From positions 1 to 40,028 of the IMG/VR virus record IMGVR_UViG_3300033141_004322: a stretch of DNA of 40,028 nt; one strand, 5' to 3'. The notes beneath the pieces are model-generated. The model was not told the DNA's origin, searched no databases, and saw nothing but the letters and a program-made list of their open reading frames with translations. The position numbers were made by a program, and so were the translations under genes. Positions 1-6,042 of the stretch are shown piece by piece (the first letter of the stretch is position 1; each line of letters starts with the position of its first letter). Origin of the DNA: a virus.

Positions 1-114
1 AACATTTTTAAATTTGAAAAAAGCGCCTGTGGTGTTAACAGCAGCATGTCTGGCCTTTAAGAAAAGAGGAAACCAGAAGACCAGAGTTCAAATCCATGCA
101 GGCGCATAGACCCC
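1..114. repeat. Terminal direct repeat, left copy
   Basis: Bases 1-114 are identical to bases 39915-40028, and both copies reach the ends of the window. The repeat carries a complete tRNA-like gene. An exact overlap at both ends means a circular or circularly permuted molecule read past its start, or a genuine short terminal repeat. The sequence alone cannot separate these. Confidence 0.95.
23..106 (+). tRNA. tRNA-like gene with an intron-sized insert in the anticodon arm (left copy)
   Basis: The acceptor stem is perfect: GCGCCTG at 23-29 pairs with CAGGCGC at 99-105, followed by discriminator A106. A D-stem GTGT/GCAT (32-35 with 44-47) forms with two G-U pairs. The anticodon stem TCTGG (49-53) pairs with CCAGA (73-77). 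Between them lie 19 bases instead of 7, so a 12-base intron is plausible. CCTTT (54-58) can pair with AGAGG (65-69), leaving an AAA bulge as in relaxed archaeal bulge-helix structures. The T loop has TTCAAAT, but two of the five T-stem pairs are mismatched. The anticodon cannot be fixed: TTT would need C at position 33. It may be a degenerate tRNA or a tRNA-like structure. No CCA is encoded. Confidence 0.5.
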
Positions 115-118
115 ATGA

Positions 119-247
119 TTTCCAATGAAGAAAAATAAATTTAATAAATTAATTTATATTAGATATAAATAGAAATATATATAAAAGGATATTTTCTATA
201 TATTTATAGAAAAACTTGGCAAAAAAAGCCAAGTAAAAAGGAGCGTA
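119..247 (+). promoter_or_regulatory. AT-rich leader with TATA-like boxes and a hairpin before the first gene
   Basis: This stretch holds TATA-like runs at 176-186 and 197-208. A perfect hairpin follows: CTTGGC (215-220), a loop of seven A, GCCAAG (228-233). A Shine-Dalgarno GGAG (240-243) precedes the first gene. The hairpin sits between the presumed transcription start and the ribosome binding site, so it could protect the message or regulate translation. No coding sequence with a standard start is seen here. Confidence 0.4.
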
Positions 248-760
248 ATAACCATTTCAAATAAAAAATATGAAAAATACAAGGAAAGTTATAAGCGATA
301 TTATGAAAAAAATAAAGAATATATTAAAAAATTAAGAAAAGAATGGTATGAAAATAATAAAGAAAAATGTAGAGAATATCTTAGAAAATATAGAAAGAAA
401 AATAAAAAAAGATTAAATGAACAAAGGAAAAAACATGATAAGAAATATAGAAAAGCCAATAAAGAAAAAATAAGAAAATATAAACAGATACCATCCCAAA
501 AATTCAAAAATTCTATAAGAAGTAAAACATATCACACATATCCTATAAAACCATCTGATAGATGTAAATATTGTAATTCTAAAAATAACTTACAACATCA
601 CCATCCAGAACCTTATAGGGTTGATGTATTTGAGATTGTATGCAAGGCTTGTCATGTTATTATTGAATTAAAAAATATGGAGAAACGCAATATTTCTAAT
701 AAAATATTACGCTCCAAAATAACTATGGAGGTAGGAAAAAATGAAAATAAATGTTGTTGA
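248..760 (+). CDS. HNH-like zinc-finger protein with Lys-rich N-terminus, apparent ATA start
   Basis: 170 residues. The first ~100 are extremely rich in Lys, Glu, Tyr and Asn and look helical, probably nucleic-acid binding. The C-terminal third has CKYCN, then HHHPEP, then CKACH. This C-x2-C, HH-P, C-x2-CH arrangement matches the small HNH-related zinc domain common in phage genomes. The reading frame has no ATG, GTG or TTG from the upstream stop (182-184) until a late internal Met. The best start is ATA at 248, four bases after GGAG, giving an N-terminus reading (M)TISNKKYEK. ATT at 254 is the alternative. Nuclease activity is not certain, since many such domains only bind zinc. It is the first gene after the leader and so probably early. 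Confidence 0.65.
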   Translation: MTISNKKYEKYKESYKRYYEKNKEYIKKLRKEWYENNKEKCREYLRKYRKKNKKRLNEQRKKHDKKYRKANKEKIRKYKQIPSQKFKNSIRSKTYHTYPIKPSDRCKYCNSKNNLQHHHPEPYRVDVFEIVCKACHVIIELKNMEKRNISNKILRSKITMEVGKNENKCC

Positions 761-851
761 TTGGATTTTGAAGGATGTATTAGAGTTAATAATACAAACA
801 AATGGATGGCTTGAAAGTTCAGAAGGAAAAATATGGGTGAGATGGGCATGA
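741..851 (+). CDS. Small hypothetical protein (36 aa)
   Basis: ATG at 741 follows GGAGG (727-731) at a good distance and overlaps the end of the preceding gene. The product begins MKINVVDWILKDVLE and ends at a TGA that overlaps the next ATG as ATGA. It is amphipathic and has no recognised family. The Shine-Dalgarno site and the coupling on both sides are the reason to accept it. Confidence 0.55.
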   Translation: MKINVVDWILKDVLELIIQTNGWLESSEGKIWVRWA

Positions 852-1150
852 TAAAACCAGAAACAATAAAAAAACTAAAAGAAATAGAAGAAGAAATTAA
901 GTGTAATTGTGGTTTGGCATCATTACAAAGACCACTGGATATAAAAATAACCTGCAGGGCTTGTGGACATTTGCTTTACATTAATGAAGAAAAGAAATCT
1001 AAGCAACTTGATTTTAAGATAATAGGAGAAAATGATGATAATGATTGCCCAAATTGTGGTTTGCCTGAATCTGGTTGTGTCTGTGGTGGCAGTGAAATAA
1101 TTGACTTGGAAACTCATAGAAACGATGAAGCAAGTGGGGGGAATATATGA
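848..1150 (+). CDS. Small zinc-ribbon protein (100 aa)
   Basis: I place the start at ATG 848, which overlaps the previous stop (ATGA), rather than at 833 inside the previous gene. Three Cys clusters are visible: CNCG near residue 19, CRAC near residue 37, and a C-terminal CPNCG followed by CVCGG. Together they suggest two zinc-binding knuckles. The segment between them is acidic. This type of small treble-clef or ribbon protein usually binds nucleic acid or partner proteins. No specific function can be assigned. It belongs to the early operon-like array. Confidence 0.6.
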   Translation: MIKPETIKKLKEIEEEIKCNCGLASLQRPLDIKITCRACGHLLYINEEKKSKQLDFKIIGENDDNDCPNCGLPESGCVCGGSEIIDLETHRNDEASGGNI

Positions 1151-1374
1151 TGAACCAAAAAATTATTGAGGATTTAGAAAAAAAAGGCTTTAAAGAAATA
1201 ATAAAAAGTGGAGGTTTTAAAATACCCTACAGGCATGTTTCACTGAATGATGAAAGATTAGGTTTTTCAAAAGATTTAAAGAAAAAATTAAAAGATGTAA
1301 ATTATTTTATTGTTTTAATCAATTATAAAACAAAAACAGTGGCTTTAATTCCAAGTGAAGAAAATGAAAGTTGA
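1147..1374 (+). CDS. Hypothetical early protein (75 aa)
   Basis: It starts at tandem ATG codons after a G-run (1136-1141) and overlaps the preceding stop by four bases. The protein is Lys-rich with alternating strand-helix character, and its last segment (VNYFIVLINYKTKTVALIP) is hydrophobic and strand-like. I recognise no family. Its position in an uninterrupted overlapping array supports it as a real gene. Confidence 0.6.
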   Translation: MMNQKIIEDLEKKGFKEIIKSGGFKIPYRHVSLNDERLGFSKDLKKKLKDVNYFIVLINYKTKTVALIPSEENES

Positions 1375-1573
1375 ATTTGATTTAACAGAGAAACAAATAG
1401 AGAATTACAATAAAGCAATAGATAGAATAGAGAGAATGCTAAGCCCGGCAAGAATGAAAAGAAGAAGAAATGAAGAAGAGGAAAATATAATAAGTTTTTT
1501 CCATGATTTAAGAGTCGCTTTAGCAAAGAACAAACCTCTTGATAAGGATATGCCAATAGGGATTGATAAATGA
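1364..1573 (+). CDS. Hypothetical helical early protein (69 aa)
   Basis: Two starts are possible: GTG at 1355 or ATG at 1364, which I prefer. It begins MKVEFDLTEKQIENYNKAID, and the rest is highly charged and predicted helical, with an Arg/Glu-rich middle. The end overlaps the next gene. No family is recognised. It could be a small DNA-binding or anti-host protein, but nothing in the sequence shows which. Confidence 0.5.
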   Translation: MKVEFDLTEKQIENYNKAIDRIERMLSPARMKRRRNEEEENIISFFHDLRVALAKNKPLDKDMPIGIDK

Positions 1574-1890
1574 TGAATAAAATTCAAGAAGCTTATCATA
1601 AAGGTTATCGCAAGGGACACAAAGATGGACAGGAATCTGTATTAGAGATCATGAAATTCGCCATCAAATTAGACAATACGCCTTATTGCGAAGAGGGATG
1701 CACAGTAGATGTTTTTGAATTACTTACTGATAAATTAATTGAAATAAGAGACTCAAGAAATTCTAAAAAATATTGTAAAAAATGTGGATGGAAACGTAAA
1801 GATACTCATTGTTTTGGTGATAAAGGATTTTGCCCTAAATGTAAGGACTTAACCGAATTTATAGAGAAAAAGAAAGGTGATGTAAAATGA
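1570..1890 (+). CDS. Zinc-ribbon early protein (106 aa)
   Basis: It starts at tandem ATG codons overlapping the previous stop. The N-terminal half is helical, with CEEGC near residue 40. The C-terminal half has a clear four-Cys ribbon: CKKCG near residue 73 and CPKC near residue 94, with a His between. The tail ends in KKKGDVK. The DNA encoding that tail doubles as the Shine-Dalgarno site (GGTGAT) for the next gene, whose ATG overlaps this stop. Function unknown; zinc binding is likely. Confidence 0.65.
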   Translation: MMNKIQEAYHKGYRKGHKDGQESVLEIMKFAIKLDNTPYCEEGCTVDVFELLTDKLIEIRDSRNSKKYCKKCGWKRKDTHCFGDKGFCPKCKDLTEFIEKKKGDVK

Positions 1891-2171
1891 AAACATTAAA
1901 AGATATATTAAAAGAATGGATGGCAATAGAATTTGAAAATAATGAAGTTGTAGATGAAAGTAATCATGAAGTAAGATTTATATGGGAAGTAATTAGAGGA
2001 GAAGCAATAAAACAGGTTAAAAAATTAAGAAAAAAGAAAGATAATATTATTCATTTAGTTCCTTTAAATGTGCAAGAGTATATGAAGGATTTGAAAAAGA
2101 TTAATGAATTAATTGGAAAAATAGATTGGATTAAAAAGTTTTTTAATATAAGGGAGAAAGATTTAAAATGA
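1887..2171 (+). CDS. Hypothetical early protein (94 aa)
   Basis: The start lies five bases after GGTGAT, in an ATGA overlap with the previous gene. This is the canonical form of the junction cassette repeated through the region. The product is Lys- and Glu-rich, mostly helical, and has no Cys cluster. It ends in another ATGA overlap. No family is recognised. Confidence 0.6.
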   Translation: MKTLKDILKEWMAIEFENNEVVDESNHEVRFIWEVIRGEAIKQVKKLRKKKDNIIHLVPLNVQEYMKDLKKINELIGKIDWIKKFFNIREKDLK

Positions 2172-2551
2172 AAAAAGAAAAATGGATATGGATGCCGCAT
2201 CCAGCACATTTTATTTGTGGATTTGAATGCAGGTTTAGGTTAGCAACTTATGTAGGAAAATATATTGTTTCAACAGTAGGAGAAATGGAACCATCAAAAG
2301 GTTATATAGATTGGAATAAGGATGCAGAATTTGAACCAATTGGATGTAATAGACTTTATGAAACAATGGTTTTTAAAGCAGAGAGAAACAAGGGTAAATG
2401 CGGATGTAAATACATAATAACAGGGGAAGAAGTAGATTTTAGGGGGTATAATAATCCAGAAGAAGCATATAAAGGACATATGAAACTTTGTAGAAAATGG
2501 AGTAAAAAGAAAGGTGATAAAAATAGTCAAATTAGAAATAAAACTAACTGA
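2168..2551 (+). CDS. Conserved phage protein of unknown function (127 aa)
   Basis: The N-terminus (WMPHPAHFICG, then CRFRLATYVGKYIVSTVGE) resembles a conserved phage family I have seen annotated only as hypothetical. The middle carries GCNRLYETMVF and later CGCKY. Cys and His residues are spaced as if to bind a metal. The C-terminus is Lys-rich and contains the KKKGD element, but the frame continues 33 bases past GGTGAT and so overlaps the next small gene. No function can be given. Confidence 0.65.
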   Translation: MKKEKWIWMPHPAHFICGFECRFRLATYVGKYIVSTVGEMEPSKGYIDWNKDAEFEPIGCNRLYETMVFKAERNKGKCGCKYIITGEEVDFRGYNNPEEAYKGHMKLCRKWSKKKGDKNSQIRNKTN

Positions 2552-2681
2552 AAGAGAATTAAAAGAACTTCAAGAAAGAGCATATTTAGTAGATGAATTT
2601 ATACATAATAAGATTAAATATAGGTTTTATGGATTTATCAAAAGAATTAGTAAGAAAAAAAAGATGATGGAAAATGTGTAA
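2514..2681 (+). CDS. Small helical protein (55 aa), non-ATG start
   Basis: This open frame lies between two annotated genes and lacks an ATG near its start. GTG at 2514 is embedded in GGTGAT and gives MIKIVKLEIKLTERELKELQ. ATA at 2523, four bases after GGTGAT, is the alternative. The protein looks like a strand followed by a long charged helix. It overlaps the next ATG (2674). The only reason to accept it is that it fills the gap with coherent codons right after the recurring ribosome-binding motif. Confidence 0.5.
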   Translation: MIKIVKLEIKLTERELKELQERAYLVDEFIHNKIKYRFYGFIKRISKKKKMMENV

Positions 2682-2955
2682 AAGAGAAAAAACAATAGGA
2701 AATGAACCTTTAAAAAATAAGATAAGATTAAGCATGGTAATAACAAAACCTAAATTTAAAAATGTAAAATACAAATCTCAATATATTGTTTTTAGAGCAG
2801 AAGATGTAAAAAGTGCAGTTGCTGGAATGCTTGAAGAATTTAAATTAAAGTGTTATCCTTATGATTTTCTTACTGTTGGAAAAAGAAAATTAAGTTATGA
2901 AGAAATAGCAAATATAGTTAAAAAATGGATGGAGGATGCGATGGAAAATGAATAA
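2674..2955 (+). CDS. Hypothetical early protein (93 aa)
   Basis: ATG at 2674 follows GATGATGGAAA, a one-base variant of the junction cassette. The protein has strands in the middle (QYIVFRAEDVKSAVAGMLEE) and a C-terminal helix (YEEIANIVKKWMEDAM). The SYEEIANIVKKWM part resembles a small helical binding segment, but I cannot name a family. The end overlaps the next gene. Confidence 0.6.
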   Translation: MCKREKTIGNEPLKNKIRLSMVITKPKFKNVKYKSQYIVFRAEDVKSAVAGMLEEFKLKCYPYDFLTVGKRKLSYEEIANIVKKWMEDAMENE

Positions 2956-3205
2956 AAAAGAAATTATCAAGGAAGTTTTGAAACATCATATAGTTAAAAA
3001 TTATTTAAACTCATGTAAGGAGAAAGAGTTTTATACTGATTTAACAAGAGGAATAATAAAATTAGCAGTAGATTTAGCATTTAAAGAAAAAGACAAAGAA
3101 ATTAAGGAATTAAAAAAGAAACTACAAGAAGAAAGAGAATTAACTTACAGTTGGAGAGATATTTTATGGAATTTAAAGAAATATTTGAAAGAGGGAAAAT
3201 TATGA
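2948..3205 (+). CDS. Coiled-coil early protein (85 aa)
   Basis: I take ATG 2948, just after GCGATGGAAA, rather than the longer frame from 2936. The protein is helical throughout. Residues ~45-70 form a strongly charged coiled coil (KEKDKEIKELKKKLQEERE). It ends in LKEGKL, encoded by TTGAAAGAGGGAAAATTATGA, a junction also found at 4316-4337. The next ATG overlaps the stop. Confidence 0.6.
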   Translation: MNKKEIIKEVLKHHIVKNYLNSCKEKEFYTDLTRGIIKLAVDLAFKEKDKEIKELKKKLQEERELTYSWRDILWNLKKYLKEGKL

Positions 3206-3396
3206 AAATAAAAACATACAAGTTTAAGATTGGTTTCTGGTCTTGGTTTAATATATTGTTGAGGGGGTTGACATATACAATCTCAGTTGTTTCTCCAGAT
3301 AATAAAAAATTCAAAGGACAGCATGCAAGTGTTATATTATTTGATGAAGCGAGTGAAATTATGAATATTGATAAAATTGAAGAAAAAGAAAGGTGA
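3202..3396 (+). CDS. Hypothetical early protein (64 aa)
   Basis: ATG 3202 overlaps the preceding stop (ATGA) and follows GAGGG. A longer frame from 3151 exists but would lie inside the previous gene. The N-terminal half is hydrophobic and aromatic (FKIGFWSWFNILLRGLTYTISVV), possibly a membrane-associated segment or buried strands. The C-terminus is acidic. The stop TGA lies inside the GGTGAT motif that serves the next gene. Confidence 0.5.
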   Translation: MKIKTYKFKIGFWSWFNILLRGLTYTISVVSPDNKKFKGQHASVILFDEASEIMNIDKIEEKER

Positions 3397-3402
3397 TGGA
3401 AA

Positions 3403-3555
3403 ATAATAGAAGAAACTTCATGGTGGGAAAAACATGGAAAAAAAGGACATTGTAAGGATTGTGAACATTTAGAATATGTTAATGGAAATCCATTTTGTTA
3501 TGGTTGTTATCCTGAATGCTGTCCATTAGAAGAAAAGAAAGGTGATGTAAAATAA
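3403..3555 (+). CDS. Cys-rich zinc-binding protein (50 aa), apparent ATA start
   Basis: The frame between stops at 3394 and 3553 has no ATG, GTG or TTG. ATA at 3403 sits five bases after GGTGAT (3392-3397), the position ATG occupies in the cassette at 1887 and 3641. The product contains WWEKHGKKGHCKDCEHLEY, then CYGCYPECCP: six Cys and two His in a zinc-finger-like pattern. It ends in EEKKGDVK, whose codons form the next GGTGAT site. The coherent Cys pattern argues that the frame is truly translated. Confidence 0.6.
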   Translation: MIEETSWWEKHGKKGHCKDCEHLEYVNGNPFCYGCYPECCPLEEKKGDVK

Positions 3556-3644
3556 TATGTCCAAATTGTGGTTATGAAATCATAGCAAAAGCAGAAATTA
3601 TCTTTGAGTTTGAAAAGTTAAAGAACTCAGGTGATGGAAAATGA
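3552..3644 (+). CDS. Zinc-knuckle peptide (30 aa), apparent ATA start
   Basis: ATA 3552 overlaps the previous stop as ATAA and lies five bases after GGTGAT (3541-3546). The peptide starts with (M)ICPNCGYEIIAKAE, a zinc knuckle, and ends SGDGK, again encoding the next GGTGAT. The first ~45 bases are nearly identical to those at 4845-4890, where the same knuckle leads a longer protein. This copy may be a recombinational remnant or a real micro-protein. Confidence 0.45.
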   Translation: MICPNCGYEIIAKAEIIFEFEKLKNSGDGK

Positions 3645-3910
3645 ATAAAATAGATATTGAATATAGAACAAAATTTGATTTTTGGAAAGGAATAAGAGAA
3701 ATTGGTAAAAAAATCTTACATACAAATGAAAGATACAGATGCCCTTGTTGTCAAGATTGTATGTTTAATGTTGTTAAAAATGAAACAAAAGATGAAGATT
3801 ATGTTATTTTAATTTGTAGAACTTGTGGATATTATATTGTTGTTTCCATTGAAGGACGATGTGGTGTTCCTTATATTAAATTGAAAAAGAAAGGTGATGG
3901 AAAATTATGA
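3641..3910 (+). CDS. Zinc-ribbon early protein (89 aa)
   Basis: ATG 3641 follows GGTGATGGAAA and overlaps the previous stop. A CPCCQDC cluster near residue 34 and CRTCGYY near residue 58 make a four-Cys zinc ribbon with strands between. The C-terminus KKKGDGKL again overlays the next ribosome binding site. It is likely a nucleic-acid or protein-binding ribbon; specific role unknown. Confidence 0.65.
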   Translation: MNKIDIEYRTKFDFWKGIREIGKKILHTNERYRCPCCQDCMFNVVKNETKDEDYVILICRTCGYYIVVSIEGRCGVPYIKLKKKGDGKL

Positions 3911-4041
3911 AAATACCTGAAATTGAAAGTATGATTGAAGAAATAATATGTATAATGAAAAAAGAAAAAATAAGTTCAATTATATCTGAATTTGACAATT
4001 ATTATTTTAAAATTGAAGAAAAGAAAGGTGATGTAAAATAA
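3907..4041 (+). CDS. Small acidic/helical protein (44 aa)
   Basis: ATG 3907 overlaps the preceding stop after GGTGAT GGAAAATT. The product reads MKIPEIESMIEEIICIMKKE and ends EEKKGDVK. It is mostly helical. It is bracketed by junction cassettes on both sides, which is the main support. No family is recognised. Confidence 0.55.
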   Translation: MKIPEIESMIEEIICIMKKEKISSIISEFDNYYFKIEEKKGDVK

Positions 4042-4337
4042 TATGTCCTAATTGTATTAAAAAAGACAAGAAAATCAAGGAACTTAAATTAAATGTAGGG
4101 GGATTAATGGAACAAATTAAAATCCATGAAAAAGATTTGGATAGTGCAAATAAGGAAATAGAAGAAATAAAAGAGAAATTGCTAAAATTAAAAGAAATAT
4201 GGTGTGAATGTGGTGGACTTGTTGGATTTAGAAGTGATGGAACAAATATAAATCTTCAAAAAGGACAAAAATGTGAATTTTGTAAGGACTTAAAGAAAGT
4301 TGGATTAAAGGAATGTTTGAAAGAGGGAAAATTATGA
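4038..4337 (+). CDS. Zinc-finger coiled-coil protein (99 aa), apparent ATA start
   Basis: The frame opens at ATA 4038, five bases after GGTGAT and overlapping the previous stop as ATAA. It reads (M)ICPNCIKKDKKIKELKL, then a coiled coil, then CECGG and CEFC near the C-terminus. An internal ATG at 4107 would drop the first CPNC, which is the same knuckle as at 3552 and 4845, so I prefer the ATA start. The C-terminus LKEGKL repeats the junction found at 3184-3205. Confidence 0.6.
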   Translation: MICPNCIKKDKKIKELKLNVGGLMEQIKIHEKDLDSANKEIEEIKEKLLKLKEIWCECGGLVGFRSDGTNINLQKGQKCEFCKDLKKVGLKECLKEGKL

Positions 4338-4471
4338 AAGATAAAAAATGTAAAGTTCAAATTAATATAAGCGGTGGAGGAAAAGCTGTTGGAACTTATT
4401 TGGAAGAAATAGGTAAATCCATAAAAAAAGCATATAAAAAGGATAAAGAAAAGAAAGGTGATAAAAATTAA
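4334..4471 (+). CDS. Small hypothetical protein (45 aa)
   Basis: ATG 4334 overlaps the preceding stop after GAGGGAAAATT. It reads MKDKKCKVQINISGGGKAVG and ends in a Lys-rich helix with KKGDKN. The end overlaps the start of the RNase H-like gene. No family is recognised; it is accepted for its place in the array. Confidence 0.5.
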   Translation: MKDKKCKVQINISGGGKAVGTYLEEIGKSIKKAYKKDKEKKGDKN

Positions 4472-4838
4472 AGTATGGTGCGATGGAGCAGGATTTAATG
4501 GTAAAAGAAGCAGATGTTGTGTAGCGTTTGAAGATGGCGATGTAAACATAACAGAAACAACTGAACAAAAAACAAACAATGAAATGGAATACAAAGCTCT
4601 ATTGAATGCTTTATTCCTATTAATTGAAAAAGAAGACATTGAATTTGAAATTTTTACTGACAGCAGATTAATTGAAGGACAACTTTGTAAAGGATGGAGA
4701 ATAACAAAAGAACATTTGTTTAAATTGAATTGTGCTGTTAAGAACCAGCTAAATGAGTTAAAAAAATTAGGTTATTCAATCAAAATAACATGGGTTCCAA
4801 GAAAAGAAAATAAGGCAGGTCATTTGCTTGAAAGGTGA
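4458..4838 (+). CDS. Ribonuclease H-like protein
   Basis: About 126 residues, the size of a minimal RNase HI domain. Catalytic positions of the fold are visible: D9 in CDGAG, E44 in NNEMEY, and D68 in FTDSR. The family would cleave the RNA of RNA-DNA hybrids, for example primers or R-loops during replication. The final acidic residue, usually in N-x-x-AD, is replaced: the motif here is ENKAGH. This may reduce activity, or His may substitute. There is no ATG near the start. GTG 4458, inside GGTGAT, gives MIKIKVWCDG; ATT 4467 is an alternative. TGA 4836-4838 lies inside the GGTGAT for the next gene. Confidence 0.8.
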   Translation: MIKIKVWCDGAGFNGKRSRCCVAFEDGDVNITETTEQKTNNEMEYKALLNALFLLIEKEDIEFEIFTDSRLIEGQLCKGWRITKEHLFKLNCAVKNQLNELKKLGYSIKITWVPRKENKAGHLLER

Positions 4839-4844
4839 TGTAAA

Positions 4845-5306
4845 ATAATATGTCCAAATTGTGGTTATGAAATAATTGCAAAAGCAGAAATAGGAACTGG
4901 AACAAGAACAATGAGAAATGCCACAAAATTAAGCTGGAATGATTTAAAAGTTCTAAAACTTTTTTCAGAAAAGTTAATTAAATATCCAGCAACAGTAAGA
5001 GAAATACAAAAAGAACTGCATAGAAATAAAATATGGAGAGCTAAGAAAGGAGGCGGATTAAAAAAATGGAATTATCATGATGTCCAGGCACAGCTTAGCA
5101 GGCTTGTTGGGGCTGAATGTTTGGTTATTATTAATGATCCTGTTCCTGAAATAGAAAATCAAGAAACAAAAGAATACAACACAAAACCAAGGCCTAAATA
5201 TTGGATTAATGAAGATATTGATATAAATGAAGTAGTAAGAAGAGATGGTTTTCTTTATTTTAGGTTAGATAAAAACAAAGTTGAGGAGTATGATAAATAT
5301 GAATGA
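4845..5306 (+). CDS. Zinc-knuckle plus winged-helix-like protein (153 aa), apparent ATA start
   Basis: The conventional start would be ATG 4911, but the frame is open to ATA 4845, five bases after GGTGAT (4834-4839). The added segment encodes ICPNCGYEIIAKAE, the same knuckle as at 3552. The rest (LSWNDLKVLKLFSE, then TVREIQKELHRNKIW, then YHDVQAQLSRLV) has the spacing of a winged helix, with a strand-rich wing towards the C-terminus (YWINEDIDIN, DGFLYFRLD). A DNA-binding regulator is likely. It overlaps the next gene. Confidence 0.6.
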   Translation: MICPNCGYEIIAKAEIGTGTRTMRNATKLSWNDLKVLKLFSEKLIKYPATVREIQKELHRNKIWRAKKGGGLKKWNYHDVQAQLSRLVGAECLVIINDPVPEIENQETKEYNTKPRPKYWINEDIDINEVVRRDGFLYFRLDKNKVEEYDKYE

Positions 5307-6036
5307 TGTTGAAATAAAAAAGTATATCTCAAAAATAGTTAGTAGGAAATTTAAAAAATTTGAAGAAACTGTTAAGCAAATTGCAGAAACAAGAGCTAAT
5401 TGTTATGTTATGAATCAGGGAAGAGAGAATTTTCTTAATGCTGTTGGAAAGGAATTTAGAGAAAAAATATTTTCAAAAACATTTCTTAAAAATTTTATAA
5501 AAACAGTTGAATATCAAGTTGCAGAGAATTTTTCTGAAAAGGTTGAAAAACAAAGGATGCAGGATTATGTTGATAAGTATATAAAAGGAAATAAGAGATT
5601 TAATGAGATGCTTAAAAAAATGGTTGATAATACATTAGATTATTATCTTTCTACACTTGGGGAAAGGTGGCAATCTAGAAAATCCAATATGTTGGTAAAT
5701 CAATTAAAAAATAGAATAGTTTTTGAGTTATGTAGACCGGATAATAAAGATAAAAATACAAAAATTTTTGAGAAAGCAGCTAGAATAGCCGTAAAAAGAT
5801 ATATCTATGAAGGTGGAATTACTCATGATAATGAATTTCATAGAATTTTAGATAAGAGAATAAGAGAAAGGTTAGATTTAACTCAGTTTAGAATTGATAC
5901 AACTATTTCTCAAAGAGCTGCAAGGATTGTATTAGGAGAACTAAATAATGAACTTAGAAAAATTCTTTTTTCAAAAGAAATGATCAATGAAATTTTACAT
6001 GTAATTGAGTTAAAAATAAAAAAAGGAAGGAGGTAA
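5299..6036 (+). CDS. Hypothetical helical protein (245 aa)
   Basis: GAGGAG at 5283-5288 suggests ATG 5299 (spacing 10) rather than 5290 (spacing 1). The protein is the largest of the early block, highly charged and almost entirely helical. It has a repeated pattern of Lys/Arg and aromatic residues and no Cys motif or nucleotide-binding loop. I do not recognise it. Its position just before the possible OB-fold gene hints at a DNA-metabolism role, but that is only context. Confidence 0.65.
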   Translation: MNDVEIKKYISKIVSRKFKKFEETVKQIAETRANCYVMNQGRENFLNAVGKEFREKIFSKTFLKNFIKTVEYQVAENFSEKVEKQRMQDYVDKYIKGNKRFNEMLKKMVDNTLDYYLSTLGERWQSRKSNMLVNQLKNRIVFELCRPDNKDKNTKIFEKAARIAVKRYIYEGGITHDNEFHRILDKRIRERLDLTQFRIDTTISQRAARIVLGELNNELRKILFSKEMINEILHVIELKIKKGRR

Positions 6037-6042
6037 ACGAAG

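Noticed and set aside
49-77. A suppressor tRNA reading TAA
   Set aside because: Reading TTA as anticodon requires shifting the stem by one base and breaks a pair, and genes here end normally in TAA without read-through domains.
4256-4639. A 127-codon minus-strand frame rich in Phe and Ser
   Set aside because: Phe/Ser-rich sequence is the expected shadow of Lys/Glu-rich genes on the + strand; it covers parts of three supported genes.
2514-4838. ATA recoded as Met throughout the genome
   Set aside because: ATA encodes Ile in conserved places, for example the Walker A motif of the large terminase (SGHGIGKT). Only the start position is special.
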